A DNA stretch of 64,000 nucleotides from positions 3,601,501-3,665,500 of the forward strand of contig JAHQIY010000007.1 of NCBI GenBank assembly GCA_019054805.1. The letters run 5' to 3'. Made by a program: the position numbers and the translations under genes. Position 1 is the first letter of the stretch. Every line of letters begins with the position of its first letter. Positions 25,929 through 36,370 of the stretch are shown here, piece by piece. The notes under the pieces are model-generated. The model was not told where the DNA came from. It ran no database searches and saw nothing but the letters and a program-made list of their open reading frames with translations. The DNA is from Brachionus manjavacas. Lineage: Eukaryota; Rotifera; Eurotatoria; Ploima; Brachionidae.

Positions 25929-25964
25929 AACAAGTTTATTTTCAAACAAAAGCAATAAATACTT
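25929..25964. repeat. 36-bp direct repeat, copy 2
   Basis: Near-identical to 24908-24943. It lies 38 bp before the ATG of the LINE ORF1 relic, so it may be part of that element's 5' UTR or mark the boundary of an insertion or duplication. Confidence 0.7.
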
Positions 25965-26001
25965 TATGTAAATTATTTAAATTTCTGTTCGACTTTGCAA
26001 T

Positions 26002-28600
26002 GGAGATATCAGATGGTCCAGCCATTCCTGTCTCTTCTAAAATAAATCTAGCTGTGACAAGCAGTCAAGGCAATAAAAGATCGAAAACAAGACCCGTTAA
26101 TGAAGTTGACAAATCACCGTTATTTAATGATGAATCAGATAAAATTCTTAGAAAAAAAGTTCTCAACTTAAAATAGAGAATAAAGCCCAGAAATCCCTAA
26201 TTGATGATTTGACAAGGAATCTGAACGACCTCGTTAACAGGGTTCTAGCCATGGAAAATAGAAAATGCAATTGTAAATCTAATCGAGAACCAGCCTATTT
26301 CACCTACTAACAAAGAGACGTGCTGGAAAACTGCTATCAATAGATCCATAAAAGGTAAACCGATAAACCCAATTTACCACAACCTCAGCACGAAATTGAA
26401 GTTGTGAACAGTATCATGGTTGAACAAAGAAAGCGTGAATCTAAATGTTGTAATATCCTATTTATTGGAATTTATCACTTAAATAAAAAAGATGCTAACG
26501 GAAGGCAGACTGATGATCCAAAAAATATGTTACGAAATATTTTATGTAGTTGGAGAACCAAAATAAAAAAAAAGCTTAGTTAGATTCAAGAATAACTCAA
26601 ATGATCCGAACAAAATTGCACCAATCTTGATTAAACTTGACTCGGTACGAAACAGAGATTTTGAGCAAAGCAAAAAAGCTACACAAAATGAATGAAAAAT
26701 TCAAAAAAATATACATAAACCAGGATTTCACCAATGCTGAGCGGGTCTTTGAAATGCAGCAAAGACAAGAATGAGGTAAATTAAACTAGAATGAAACATA
26801 CAAAATTCTGGTTTTAAGTGGTATTTAAAGAAAAAAAATTGTTCGTCAAAAAATAAAACATGATAATAGAAAAAAAAGGTCTAAAAAAATTCCCTCTCAA
26901 ATTGTGGTGGACATTAATACTTTTATTCTCAGAGTAGTTCCACAACAAATCAAAATTGACTCTAAAATCAGGAAAATAATTCCAAGATCAAAAGTCTCAT
27001 GTACACTAGCAGTGATCATAGTTATCTTAAATGTCCATATGCAAATGGAACCTCATTGAACAACAAATTAGTGAACTTAATACTCTTGCTTATATGCTAA
27101 ATTTTAACATTATATTCATCACTGAAATGAGGTTCAATGAGCAGTCCATTATTAATCTGGACAACTTTTCATTTTTCCACAAAATAAAATCAAAAAAAAA
27201 AGTTGTGATGGTGTATGTATTTACACCAGAAACGATCTGAATGCCTCAGAATATGAATTAAATTTTAATGAATCATCTGAGCCTAATATTGATAGTTTTT
27301 GGTGTGAAATACCCGATTGCTGGAGACTTGAATACGTCTCCCTCATATATAAAAAAGGAAATAGATTAGATCGTAAAAATTACAGGCCTATTTCGATCAC
27401 ATCCTTGCCACGCAGTATTGCTAAGAGAATTATCAGAAAATTAGTATTAAATTTTTTTCTTAAAATTAATAATAATAACTGTCCCTATTCTATCCTAGTG
27501 GATAATGGGGAGGCGCTCATCTCCTTTTCATGTACCTTTTTGAGCAATGACTCCGATCTGACACAGAGGCTACTGCATCGAGATGATCTTCTACACCACA
27601 ATTTTTACCCAGTCGAAACTGGTGCCCCTATTTTTATGATCAAAGAGGTTTAAACATTCGCCCCGTATTGCAGAGATATTTTGAAGATTTTTTCACCCTC
27701 AGCGGGTTTGAACCCTCGATCCTCTGCTTGCATGACTAACACGCAGACTATTCGGCTATACGGGCTCTTCTTAAAAATAGATTAGTTAATCAAGTCCAAC
27801 ACGGATTTATCCTTCATAAGTCGTGTACCACAAATCTACACGAAAGTCTTGATTTTTTGACAAACCAAATATCAATTGGTAATCAAATAGATGTCTTTTA
27901 CACAGATTTCATTTAAACCTAAACGGTTTGGTATCGATAGAATGTTAAAGATATGGATTGAATCATTTCTTAGTCATCGTAAACAAGGAGTAGTACTTGG
28001 ATCCGAATTGCTTAATGTGATTACTTCTGGTGTACCACAAGTGTAATGAGTGGTCTATGGATCTCAGTTTTGATAGATGCGAGATTATGAATTTTAGTCG
28101 AAATCAAGGGCTTCATAATGATTATATTATAACTGATTTAGCGAATGGTAAAGCTCATCTAGTTTCAAGATCCGGGATTTAAAAAGATTTAAGAATCTGA
28201 ATCCAAAACGAGCTAAAATGGCATTCGCAAGTGTTCTTAGCATCCTTTAGAGGCAATAGAATATTAGGTCAAGTTCTTCATGGTATTAGATTTCGGACTC
28301 AGACGGTCATTAAATTACTTTATACAAGTCTTTTGAACTTTTACATTTTCAAGCATAGTACATGAGGCCATTCATTCAAAATTAAAAGAGAAATAAACAA
28401 GGATTGTGGTAAACGGGACAATTCTTTACAAACCGTGAAGTAAAAGACTGGAATATGTTGGGAGTAGATGCATTCGAAGCTCAATCAAGCAATGTTTTAA
28501 AAGCAAAAATAGACAAATCTTTCAAATTATTACTTGCAAATAATCTGTTATAAAATTTACGCATTTATGCGTTGCAATAAACCACTATACAATACTATAC
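26002..28600 (+). pseudogene. decayed two-ORF non-LTR retrotransposon, interrupted by a SINE
   Basis: An ORF1-like start at 26002 (MEISDGPAIPVSSKINLAVT) runs to a stop, then reads as a coiled-coil-like stretch (SLIDDLTRNLNDLVNRVLAM). ORF2 follows. Endonuclease N-terminus near 27050 (LNTLAYMLNFNIIFITEMRF, NFSFFHKIKSKKK). Reverse transcriptase near 27330 (VSLIYKKGNRLDRKNYRPIS), then after the SINE VQHGFILHKSCTTNLHESLD and DVFYTDFI, then RTQTVIKLLYTSLL. The C-terminus is near 28430 (FTNREVKDWNMLGVDAFEAQ). RT catalytic motifs around YADD are deleted, and stops and shifts are numerous, so it is dead. It is older than, and a different family from, the 32-kb LINE. Confidence 0.8.
27466..27767 (-). 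mobile_element. tRNA-derived SINE, full-length copy
   Basis: Read on the minus strand, it starts GCCCGTATAGCCGAATAG. A pol III A-box-like TAGCCGAATAG maps to 27748-27758. A B box GGTTCAAACCC maps to 27704-27714, 33 bp apart, as in tRNA genes. A ~200-bp non-tRNA body follows, ending ATAGGGACAGTTATTATTATT. It is bounded by a perfect 9-bp duplication TTCTTAAAA (27457-27465 and 27768-27776) and interrupts the LINE RT frame, which resumes after it. SINEs of this type depend on a partner LINE. Other copies lie at 36371, 57753 and 41701 in this window. Confidence 0.85.
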
Positions 28601-29035
28601 TTGGCTTAACTATAATAAACTAAGTAATTTAAATAATTTAAATAAATAGAAAAATAGCTTTCTAAAATACTAAAGGAGAGACCAAAGGTTAATATATTTT
28701 TTTTAATATTAATCGATTCCTTTAGGATAAAAACAAACCCTATAAAAAGCTATTGTTAATTTACTCCTAAATAAAATAGTATCTTGATATAACTAATTGG
28801 GTTATTTCAAGGAGCAAAATGATTGAGTTTAAGGCACAAAAAAAACCTAAACCTAATACACTCCTTAACTCCTTTAATCTATCAGACAGCCAACTATGCA
28901 TATTAGCAGTTTGATTGAAAAACGAATTTTTATGACAAAATAAACAGACAATCGAGGAAGACAGTTGAAAGAATTTTAAGAAAAATTAATAAGATTCTTA
29001 AACTACAGCATTGAGAGATCGGCTTTTAAAGTTTT
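28601..29035. other. AT-rich spacer between LINE relic and MITE
   Basis: Nothing recognisable apart from the trailing A-rich end of the LINE relic and low-complexity AT sequence. Confidence 0.4.
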
Positions 29036-29520
29036 TGCGCGAATTTAGTGACATGTCAAATAGAAACGAGCACTAATCTTTGTATTGAAATATTCACTTT
29101 TTATGACATGTCTGGGGTTGTGAAGTTTATTTCAATTCGATCGGTTTGAAACAAAAATTTGAATAAATTTTTTTTACTAAAAGAGATAATTTAGTTCCGT
29201 AATATACTTTTTGGTTAAGCAACTTTTCTTAATCCAATATCTGAAAAAACTCTGCTATGTAATTGTATTTTACAAGCCAACTTTAATTATTAATTATAAA
29301 GTTTGAAAATCTATACATAAACTTTTTAAGCGATCACTTCGATCTAGAGGTCCTTGATGCATCATCGATTTAAGCGGCTATTTGCCCTTAAATGTCATAA
29401 AAACTGGATCAATTAGTGGCGCAATTCTGCGTTTTTCTGGTTTATTTTTTTTAAAGAAATGTCATAAAAAATGAATATTTCAATTTAAAAAGTTACTGTT
29501 CATTTCAGAGTGACGTTACA
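29036..29520. mobile_element. second member of the GTGACATGT palindromic MITE family
   Basis: The left end is GCGCGAATTTAGTGACATGT followed by a GAGCACTA motif. An internal inverted pair, TTGAAATATTCACTTTTTAT+GACATG (about 29085-29110), matches the reverse complement of 29456-29482 with one or two mismatches. The right end reads, in reverse complement, GTAACGTCACT...AATGAACAGTAAC, which parallels the left end. It shares GAATTTAGTGACATGT and GAGCACT with 7086-7452. No coding capacity. Exact ends are uncertain. Confidence 0.5.
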
Positions 29521-31969
29521 ATTTAATTGTAAATTGTTGGAAGATTTCATTTAATTAAATTTTCGTAAATTTACAATTCAATGGCATGGTTTTTTTGCGG
29601 CTGTGAAGTTTGGAGCAAAAACTGAAGAAAAATATATTTTATTATATTCAATCCCGGTTTTATTTCAATTATTGACAATTATTTTAAATAAATTACTGCT
29701 TAAGATTTTTAAAAAAAAATTTTTAAACGTAAATAAAAGTAATAATATAAATTAATTTTTATATCTGGAGAAAAGATCGAATATTGACAAAAACACTACT
29801 TTTTTTCTGACATAAAAAAACACTTTTTTTGATATTAATGCTTAAAATTTTTCAAATTCAAAATTTAATTTTTAAATTTTTGAATATTTTGCTTTGTTTT
29901 ATATTTTTTAGCTAAAAACTTCACCGCTGCCTTTTTCTTTGCAAAAAAGTTTTTCCAAAATCCATTATAATTTTAATTTTTAATATTTTAGAAATTAAAA
30001 ATACATAACATAACAAAATGGACTATGAATTAAATACTTATTTTTAGGTACGGAGGTGAATGTCCCATCCGAGCTTGTTAATTAACAAAAAATTTTATTA
30101 TCTATAAAATAAAAAAAATCGTTAAAACCAAAAAAATTTGCTTGATAAATATTTAGAGAACTCTAAAATAAATATTTATTTAAAATATTTGGATTGTTTC
30201 TGGAGTGAAAGTTATTGTTAATTATACCTAATACCTAATAGCTAATACCTAAAAAAATAACATTTTTTTCAAAAAATTAATGATTACTTATCAATGGAAA
30301 TGTTTTCCTTTTCAAAAAAATTTCATTTATTTATTATGCGAGTTGTTTTTTTGTTGTTGAATATTTAAAATTCATCAAATATTTGACGGTTTTAATATTC
30401 TAGAGTATTTGTTTAAATAGAAAATTAGAAATTAGAACACCAGAATCCTTCATTTTTGATTTAAGTAAAAATTTTATTCGATAATGAAAAATTACCATTT
30501 CCTCCTGTCAATCATTTTAAAAAATATTTAGCTCTTTATCATGATATCGTATTTTTTGGTCATTTGTTGGTTTTGGAAAAATAGAAGTTAAATAGATTCT
30601 AATTTTTGTATTTAAATCAGAGTTTTTTAAAAGTAACAATTCAAGAACTGGTTGTTTCCTTTTAAAAGACGAATCTAGTTCCGAGTGTTAATGAAGAAAT
30701 AAGTAGATTTAAGAGACGCTTGGTGTTTCAATTTATTTTTATTAAATCTTTTTTTCTTGAAATTATGTTTTTATTTTTTTTTCATTTAATCTATGAGTTT
30801 TTGTCTGTTTTTTTTGTTTTTTGACAATTTTATTTAGAAAAATATTATTTGCACTAAAGAATTCTGAATTTTTTTAGCTTCAATTCATTTTTAAATGTGG
30901 AAAAAGAAGATAACCGCATTTAATTTTGCAAATGATGAAATCACGCATTTAAAATATTTGAGCATTTTTGAAATTTGATCATAAAATATAATTTACTTCA
31001 GATTTATTGATTTATGCTTTATTTTCTTTTTAAAAATAAAAAAAATCGAAAAAAAATAACCCAAATATAAAGAACTCTATTTGTTAAAAATTCAAAAAAA
31101 AATGATCGATAATTCTCTAAAAAAATTTATTCCCAAAATTTAAACAAAAACAAAAAGTACACTAGAGATATTTCAATATTTAAAAAAGACTACCTGAAAA
31201 ACAACGAAATGATTAAAATTTATTAAAGGAGATATTTTGAATATTATTCTGTTTTATTTTTTATTAATAAGATAAATTATTTTTTGAACATTTTTTACCT
31301 TATGATTTATTGGAAAATTTTAAATCCTTTTTCTAGTCTAAATTACACATGACCGTGACTTTAGTCGGCAAAATTTTCAACTAGGACTAGAGCTTTTTTC
31401 GTTTTTAAATCTGAGTTATTTAAGTTGGTCAAAACAATGGTAAATGGATTTTAACGAGGACAAACGTGCTTTGCTTTCAAAATAACTCATGACTCATGAG
31501 TCATTAAAAAAAATTAAATTTTCATTTAATTAAAAAAATTAAATTTTAGTCAATAATATGTTGTGTCATTTTCAAAGTTTAAAATACTCAATTTTTTTAA
31601 TTTAAATTAATGAAAACGAATTTTATTTTTATAATTTTTGTAAGGTTTCAATGAAAATGTTTAAAAAGTCTTTAAATATTTTTTGACAAGGTAACGCATT
31701 AATTCTTTACATATAGATTCATTTTTTCGTTAACTCATCAGTTTTTTTAAATCTTCAAAAATATGCTAATGAAGCTAAAATTATTATTTAATAAGCAGAT
31801 AAATAATATAAGTAAATACAACGAACTAAAGATTGAACAAAAGAGAAACATTTGCTTGTTTTCTGAGACTAATCCGAGCATTTCACAATAAAATAATAAT
31901 AGCGATAAAAAATTAAAACATACTAGCAAAACATTTCAGGATACCCATTATTCATTCCCACCATTTTGA
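29521..31969. other. AT-rich intergenic region
   Basis: No exon or clear repeat is seen. The minus-strand ORF at 31747-31929 is hydrophobic and Leu/Phe-rich, with no start context or neighbours that support it. Confidence 0.4.
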
Positions 31970-32331
31970 TGAGACTTTTTTCGCATGCCTCCAAAAAAAT
32001 TATCCTGTGGACCAGCTTCGGGTTCATAAACTAATAAAGAAATAATAACAATAGGTATGTGCTATTGGATCAGAAAAATTTAGGCCGTTGATTATTGGGA
32101 AGCGTCGAGCTTCATTTTTTACTACCAAACACAACTAGCGTTTTGCAACCTTTTGATACCGGATTAATTCGATCATTTAAGGCTCATTATAAAAAAAACA
32201 TTGGTTTAATTTTTACTTGATACCATTAAATTTAAAAACGAGCTAAAAATGCCTAGTCTAAAAGATGCAGTTTACTTTGTTTTCAGTGCCTGGAACAGGG
32301 TTACTGGCGATACAATCACTAATTGTTGGAA
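31970..32331 (+). pseudogene. pogo/Tigger-type transposase relic (DDE catalytic and C-terminal pieces)
   Basis: Across several frame changes the pieces match the family in order. About 31970: DET then FFRMPPKKLSCGP, the first catalytic Asp block. About 32033: KEIITIGMC then GSEKFRPLIIGKRRAS. About 32116: LLPNTTSVLQPFDTGLIRSF then KAHYKKNIGL. About 32260: LKDAVYFVFSAWNRVTGDTI then TNCWKKC, the C-terminal block. The DNDAPGH-type second catalytic block is deleted, so it is dead. The LINE follows immediately at 32341. A separate pogo-type HTH relic lies at 37553. Confidence 0.8.
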
Positions 32332-35051
32332 AAAATGCTAAATGGTATAGAGGTGGAACAAGGAGATGCTGCGGCGGAGTGGCCATTTATGTGCGCTCGG
32401 ACATGAAGTCATCCGTGGTACTGGACGACGTATTGATAGAACAACTGACGACTAATGACACAGAGCAAGTCTGGTGCGAAATAAATTTAGGTAAGGATAA
32501 CATCCTTGTCGGCTGCATTTATCGTCCACCACCTGCATGCATTCGCGACTCGGCACGAACTAAAAATTTATCGGAAAGGATCAATAAGTCGATCGTGTCG
32601 GCCAAAAAAGCAATCGACAATAAGCGCTACTCGGCACTGATTATATGCGGGGACTTCAACTATCCTGAGATTGAGTGGAGGCACAATTGTCCATCAGTAT
32701 TGAGCGGCGAGAGCTCTCTCGGGCAAAAGTTCGTGGATGCCATCAACGACGTTGACTTGACGCAACTGGTCCGGTTTCCAACATTTATTAAGGCGGATGG
32801 CAAAACCACTAAAACCCTGGACCTGATTTTAACCGACGATCCAACAAGAATCGACGAGGTGAAACAGGCCCCTCCACTTGGCCCAGCCATTCAAGGACAC
32901 GTAGTGATGCAATGGGAGTTAGCCCTAGCATCAGCAAGCAAGCAACAAGGCTCACCGCCTAGTCGTCGATTGGCTGTACACAAGGGAGACTTCATTGAGA
33001 TGGAGAAAGAGCTCCGTAAATTTGACTGGCCCAGACTCTTCAACGGACAGCAGGTCGACGTCATGTACAGTTTATTCCTTGACATATACAGCCAACTATG
33101 TAGTGATTTCATCCCAATAACACGAACCAGAAAGAGGATCGATGCCCCGTGGATGAACAACGAGCTAAAACGAATGGTAAAACGGAAGAGACAGTTGAAG
33201 TACATAAACGACAATACGAGGAGCAAGTCCACAATTGAAGCATACCGAGCTATGAGTGCTAATGTTAAAAGAGCCACAAACAAAGCCGTGAGGTCATTTG
33301 AATTAAGCCTCGCTAATGACAAGAAGAATCCAAAACGATTATTCACCTACATCGGCTCAAAGCAGTCAGTCAAGCAAGGAATCGCCAAAATCTATTCAAA
33401 TGGTATCGAGTACAGCGGTGGTAAGGAGATTGCTGACGCACTAAACGCCCATTTCTCTTCAGTTTTTGCAGATGAAAGAGAAGATGAAAGTCTTCCGGAT
33501 TTCGAGGATAGACCCGGCATTAAATCTCGCCTAGCGAATCTAGAAATAACAACTGCAGAAGTAGAAAAACGTCTTTCAAGCTTGAAGGGAGATAAGTCGC
33601 CAGGTAATGACCTCGTTCACCCTCTAGTTCTCAAGAAATGTGCCGCCGCTTGGGCAGAGCCATTGGCCATGATCTTCGAGCGCTCACTCGTGGAAGGAGA
33701 GGTGCCGTCATGCTGGAGGGATGCCAACGTGACTCCAATCTTCAAGGAAGGCTGTCGCAAGGATCCGGGTAATTACAGACCAGTTTCTCTAACCTCTGTA
33801 CCATGTAAGATCATGGAAAGCATGGTAAGGGACAGTTTGGTTGGGCATTTAGTAGCCAACGACCTTATATGTAAGGAGCAACACGGTTTCGTCCCTAGAA
33901 AGGCCTGCGTGACGAACCTCTTAGAATCAGCCGATTTGACGACAAGAGCAATCGCAGACAAGTGCCCAGTAGATGTCATCTACACCGATTTTGCGAAGGC
34001 TTTTGATAAGGTTCCACATCAAAGACTGTTGCTTAAGCTTTCGGCTCACGGGGAAGAAGGAACCGTACTCAGATGGATCAGGGCGTTCCTCTCGTTCAGG
34101 AGGCAAAGAGTTGTCCTCGGCGAGTACTGTTCGGACTGGGCACCAGTCATGAGCTCGGTCCCTCAGGGCTCAGTCATAGGTCCAACGCTCTTCGTGGTCT
34201 TCATAAACGACCTCCCAGATCATATAAGCTTTCCATGTAAGCTGTATGCAGATGACTGCAAGATCATCGTGCGCTTACTCACGAGCAGCTGTAGTGAGCA
34301 GCTGCAACGCGACCTGGAAGCCTTAGCAGCATGGTGCGACAAATGGTTGATGAAACTGAACCTCGGCAAATGTAAGGTCATGCATATCGGTAAGCATAAC
34401 CCGGGGAATAAATACCACATCCTAGATAGGTCGACCGGTAAACCACACGAGCTTGAGGAAAAAGACATGGGAGTCCATGTGAGTGACACTTTGGGCACAA
34501 AGATTCAGGTGGATAAATCCGCGGCAAAAGCCAACTCCATGCTCGGGGTGCTTCGCAAGATGCTGGTCTCGAGGGATGCGTATATATGGAAACAAATGTA
34601 CACTACGTACGTCAGACCGCATCTCGAGTATGCAATCCAAGCATGGATACCACACCTCCTCGGCGAGATAAACACACTGGAAAGAGTTCAGCGTCGTGCC
34701 ACTAAAGTCCCAAGTCAACTCCGCGACATGACATACGAAGACAGGTGCCTAAAACTGAACTTAACAACTCTGGAGGAGAGGAGAGCCAGGGGTGATTTGA
34801 TAGAAATGTTCAAATTTCAGAAAGGACTTGACACTGTCGAATGGCACTCCTCTCTACAAGTTGGACCGCCCAGAAGCGGGCATCGAGGCCACATCAGACC
34901 AGAGCTAGTGAAGGACTGTTTAATAAGACGTAACGCTTTCCGCAACAGGGTAGCACGAATGTGGAACAAGCTACCCGATTTAGTCATTGATGCACCAAGT
35001 GTCAACTCTTTCAAGAAGAGGATTGACGACCAAAGAACAGGCTGCTCATAG
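32265..35051 (+). CDS. LINE endonuclease-reverse transcriptase polyprotein (928-codon ORF, chimeric start)
   Basis: Residues 1-25 are not LINE protein. They are an out-of-frame reading of the pogo transposase C-terminus (the frame one base over reads VFSAWNRVTGDTITNCW). LINE protein starts at about residue 26. The endonuclease (EEP fold) is N-truncated but keeps IICGDFNYPEIEW and the TLDLILTDDP segment. The reverse transcriptase has VTPIFKEGCRKDPGNYRPVS, VDVIYTDFAKAFDKVPHQRL, SVPQGSVIGPTLFVVFINDL and the catalytic YADD (KLYADDCKII). The thumb and C-terminus follow (YVRPHLEYAIQAW, VARMWNKLPDLVIDAPSVNS). RT looks competent, but EN lacks its N-terminal catalytic part and ORF1 is absent, so autonomous retrotransposition is unlikely. 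The natural start codon is lost; the annotated ATG is fortuitous. Confidence 0.85.
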   Translation: MQFTLFSVPGTGLLAIQSLIVGKNAKWYRGGTRRCCGGVAIYVRSDMKSSVVLDDVLIEQLTTNDTEQVWCEINLGKDNILVGCIYRPPPACIRDSARTKNLSERINKSIVSAKKAIDNKRYSALIICGDFNYPEIEWRHNCPSVLSGESSLGQKFVDAINDVDLTQLVRFPTFIKADGKTTKTLDLILTDDPTRIDEVKQAPPLGPAIQGHVVMQWELALASASKQQGSPPSRRLAVHKGDFIEMEKELRKFDWPRLFNGQQVDVMYSLFLDIYSQLCSDFIPITRTRKRIDAPWMNNELKRMVKRKRQLKYINDNTRSKSTIEAYRAMSANVKRATNKAVRSFELSLANDKKNPKRLFTYIGSKQSVKQGIAKIYSNGIEYSGGKEIADALNAHFSSVFADEREDESLPDFEDRPGIKSRLANLEITTAEVEKRLSSLKGDKSPGNDLVHPLVLKKCAAAWAEPLAMIFERSLVEGEVPSCWRDANVTPIFKEGCRKDPGNYRPVSLTSVPCKIMESMVRDSLVGHLVANDLICKEQHGFVPRKACVTNLLESADLTTRAIADKCPVDVIYTDFAKAFDKVPHQRLLLKLSAHGEEGTVLRWIRAFLSFRRQRVVLGEYCSDWAPVMSSVPQGSVIGPTLFVVFINDLPDHISFPCKLYADDCKIIVRLLTSSCSEQLQRDLEALAAWCDKWLMKLNLGKCKVMHIGKHNPGNKYHILDRSTGKPHELEEKDMGVHVSDTLGTKIQVDKSAAKANSMLGVLRKMLVSRDAYIWKQMYTTYVRPHLEYAIQAWIPHLLGEINTLERVQRRATKVPSQLRDMTYEDRCLKLNLTTLEERRARGDLIEMFKFQKGLDTVEWHSSLQVGPPRSGHRGHIRPELVKDCLIRRNAFRNRVARMWNKLPDLVIDAPSVNSFKKRIDDQRTGCS

Positions 35052-35118
35052 GACTTAGGTTCTCTTGCTGGAGTCACCCGGCAACTCGCAGTCATTCAAC
35101 TACTACTACTACTACTAC
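32341..35118 (+). mobile_element. CR1/Jockey-like LINE, nearly intact EN-RT, 5'-truncated
   Basis: The element begins inside the endonuclease (WYRGGTRRCCGGVAIYVRSD) abutting the pogo relic and ends in six TAC units at 35101-35118. After the RT stop there is a ~50-bp 3' UTR. It is visibly GC-richer than surrounding DNA and has no internal stop, unlike every other LINE in the window, so it is the youngest insertion. No target-site duplication is evident between TTGTTGGAAAAAATGC on the left and ACTGGCCAGAGAC on the right. The (TAC)n tail matches the tails at 6955 and 10462, tying those relics to the same broad family. Confidence 0.87.
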
Positions 35119-35120
35119 AC

Positions 35121-35438
35121 TGGCCAGAGACATTGTCGAATGCTGACTTATACAGAAGAACAAATTCAGAGCCATTAAGTCAGTGTTTTAAGAATTAAAA
35201 ACTACGATGGCTTGGGCGTGTACTTAGAATGAAAGAAACACGGATACAAAAAAGAGCCCTTCAATCGACACCTCAAGGGAGACGTAAGGTAGGAAGACCA
35301 GCAGTAACATGGAGGTCAACAATCACGAAAGAGCTCATCGAAATGGGAATGACATGGGGAGAAGCAAGGGTAAAGGCAAAAGATCGACTTGAGTGGAAAC
35401 CTAAAGTAATGACACTATGCTCCAAAAGCAGTGAATAA
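35121..35438 (+). pseudogene. RTE-like non-LTR retrotransposon, C-terminal fragment
   Basis: Reading begins right at the LINE tail with WPETLSNADLYRRTNSEPLS, one stop, then LRWLGRVLRMKETRIQKRAL, GRRKVGRPAVTWRSTITKEL and ends LEWKPKVMTLCSKSSE. The R-L-R-W-L-G-x-V-L-R-M and G-R-P-x-x-T-W-R pattern is the C-terminal signature of RTE-type endonuclease-RT proteins, clearly different from the CR1-like family. A shorter copy of the same end lies at 51355. The fragment may be the target into which the CR1-like LINE inserted, or the LINE may have landed beside it by chance. Confidence 0.75.
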
Positions 35439-36130
35439 GGAAGAAAGAAAAAAAAACTTGATGTTAGCATTCTTTGAAAATGTTTAAAATTTCTCCACTA
35501 TTTTATATAAGTTTGTTGAAAAATTTCGATAAAATAATATTTTTTTAATATTTAAGATAAGTATGTTAAATAGTTAGTTAGTCTAATAATAAAATTTTAG
35601 AATTTCAATTCTTTTACTCTTTTAATCGTAAAAATTGTCCAAAACTCAAATTACGGATTAAAATTTATTCATATCTTAGTTGTCTTAGGTCCCGAGTATT
35701 CCAGATAAAAGAGCTTCAACTGTATAGTAAATTCATTGAAAGAAATATATTTTAAACTTTAAATTATATTTGATGCTATATTTTCCATCATGATTTCTGA
35801 CTTGACAGGTTCCATGGTATCCCTCAAAATTATTGAAATGATAAATACTAAAAGAAAAAACAATCAAAAACTTATTGAATTTTTTTTTACTTTCTTCATC
35901 ACTCAAAAGATGCTTTCTGTAATATAAAATAATAAAAACCAGGTGAAACACTCTTGAAATTTTGCTTTTTCAAAAGAAGTTCTTTCATAATTCAAACAGT
36001 TGGTGTATTGTGAAAAAGTATAAAATTAAATTAGATTTCATTTCATTTAAAAAAATAGCTAAAGGAATATTATGAGAATTATAAAAATATACTAATTTTT
36101 TTTTTTTCAATGCACCGTTTAATCAAAAAT
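35439..36130. other. AT-rich spacer
   Basis: No gene. The minus-strand ORF at 35733-35951 is AT-driven and unsupported. Confidence 0.4.
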
Positions 36131-36370
36131 TGCAATGTTTAAGCGAAATTTTATCATTATAGAAAAAAACTCATTACCAAAATTATATAATTCTATGGTA
36201 AGACCACATTTAGAAATAGCAGTGCAGGTTTTTAATCCAAGAAAACAAATGGATGTGAATGCATTAGAAAAAGTACAGGAAATTGCTAAAAATACACCAT
36301 GAATTTTGAGACTTTAGATTGGCAAACTTAAGTGAAAGGAAAGTGACAGGAGATCTTATAATTTTCTTTT
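36131..36370 (+). pseudogene. LINE relic (RT C-terminal part)
   Basis: Reads LYNSMVRPHLEIAVQVFNPR then KQMDVNALEKVQEIAKNTP and KLK.KESDRRS. It is close in wording to the relic at 7495-8330 (VNALEKVQESATKIP), so both belong to one subfamily. It is interrupted on its right by the SINE at 36371. Confidence 0.7.

Noticed and set aside
27405-27653. 82-codon ORF that looks like a protein shared with 57699-57899
   Set aside because: The shared part (CPYSILVDNGEALISF) is the antisense reading of the SINE body, not a gene. The first part is LINE RT.
27704-27767. Possible tRNA gene on the minus strand
   Set aside because: It has A- and B-box matches, but it is the head of a dispersed SINE with flanking duplication, and the acceptor stem cannot be closed convincingly.
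32660-34718. Several long antisense ORFs across the LINE
   Set aside because: They are shadows of the LINE reading frame, made possible by its higher GC.
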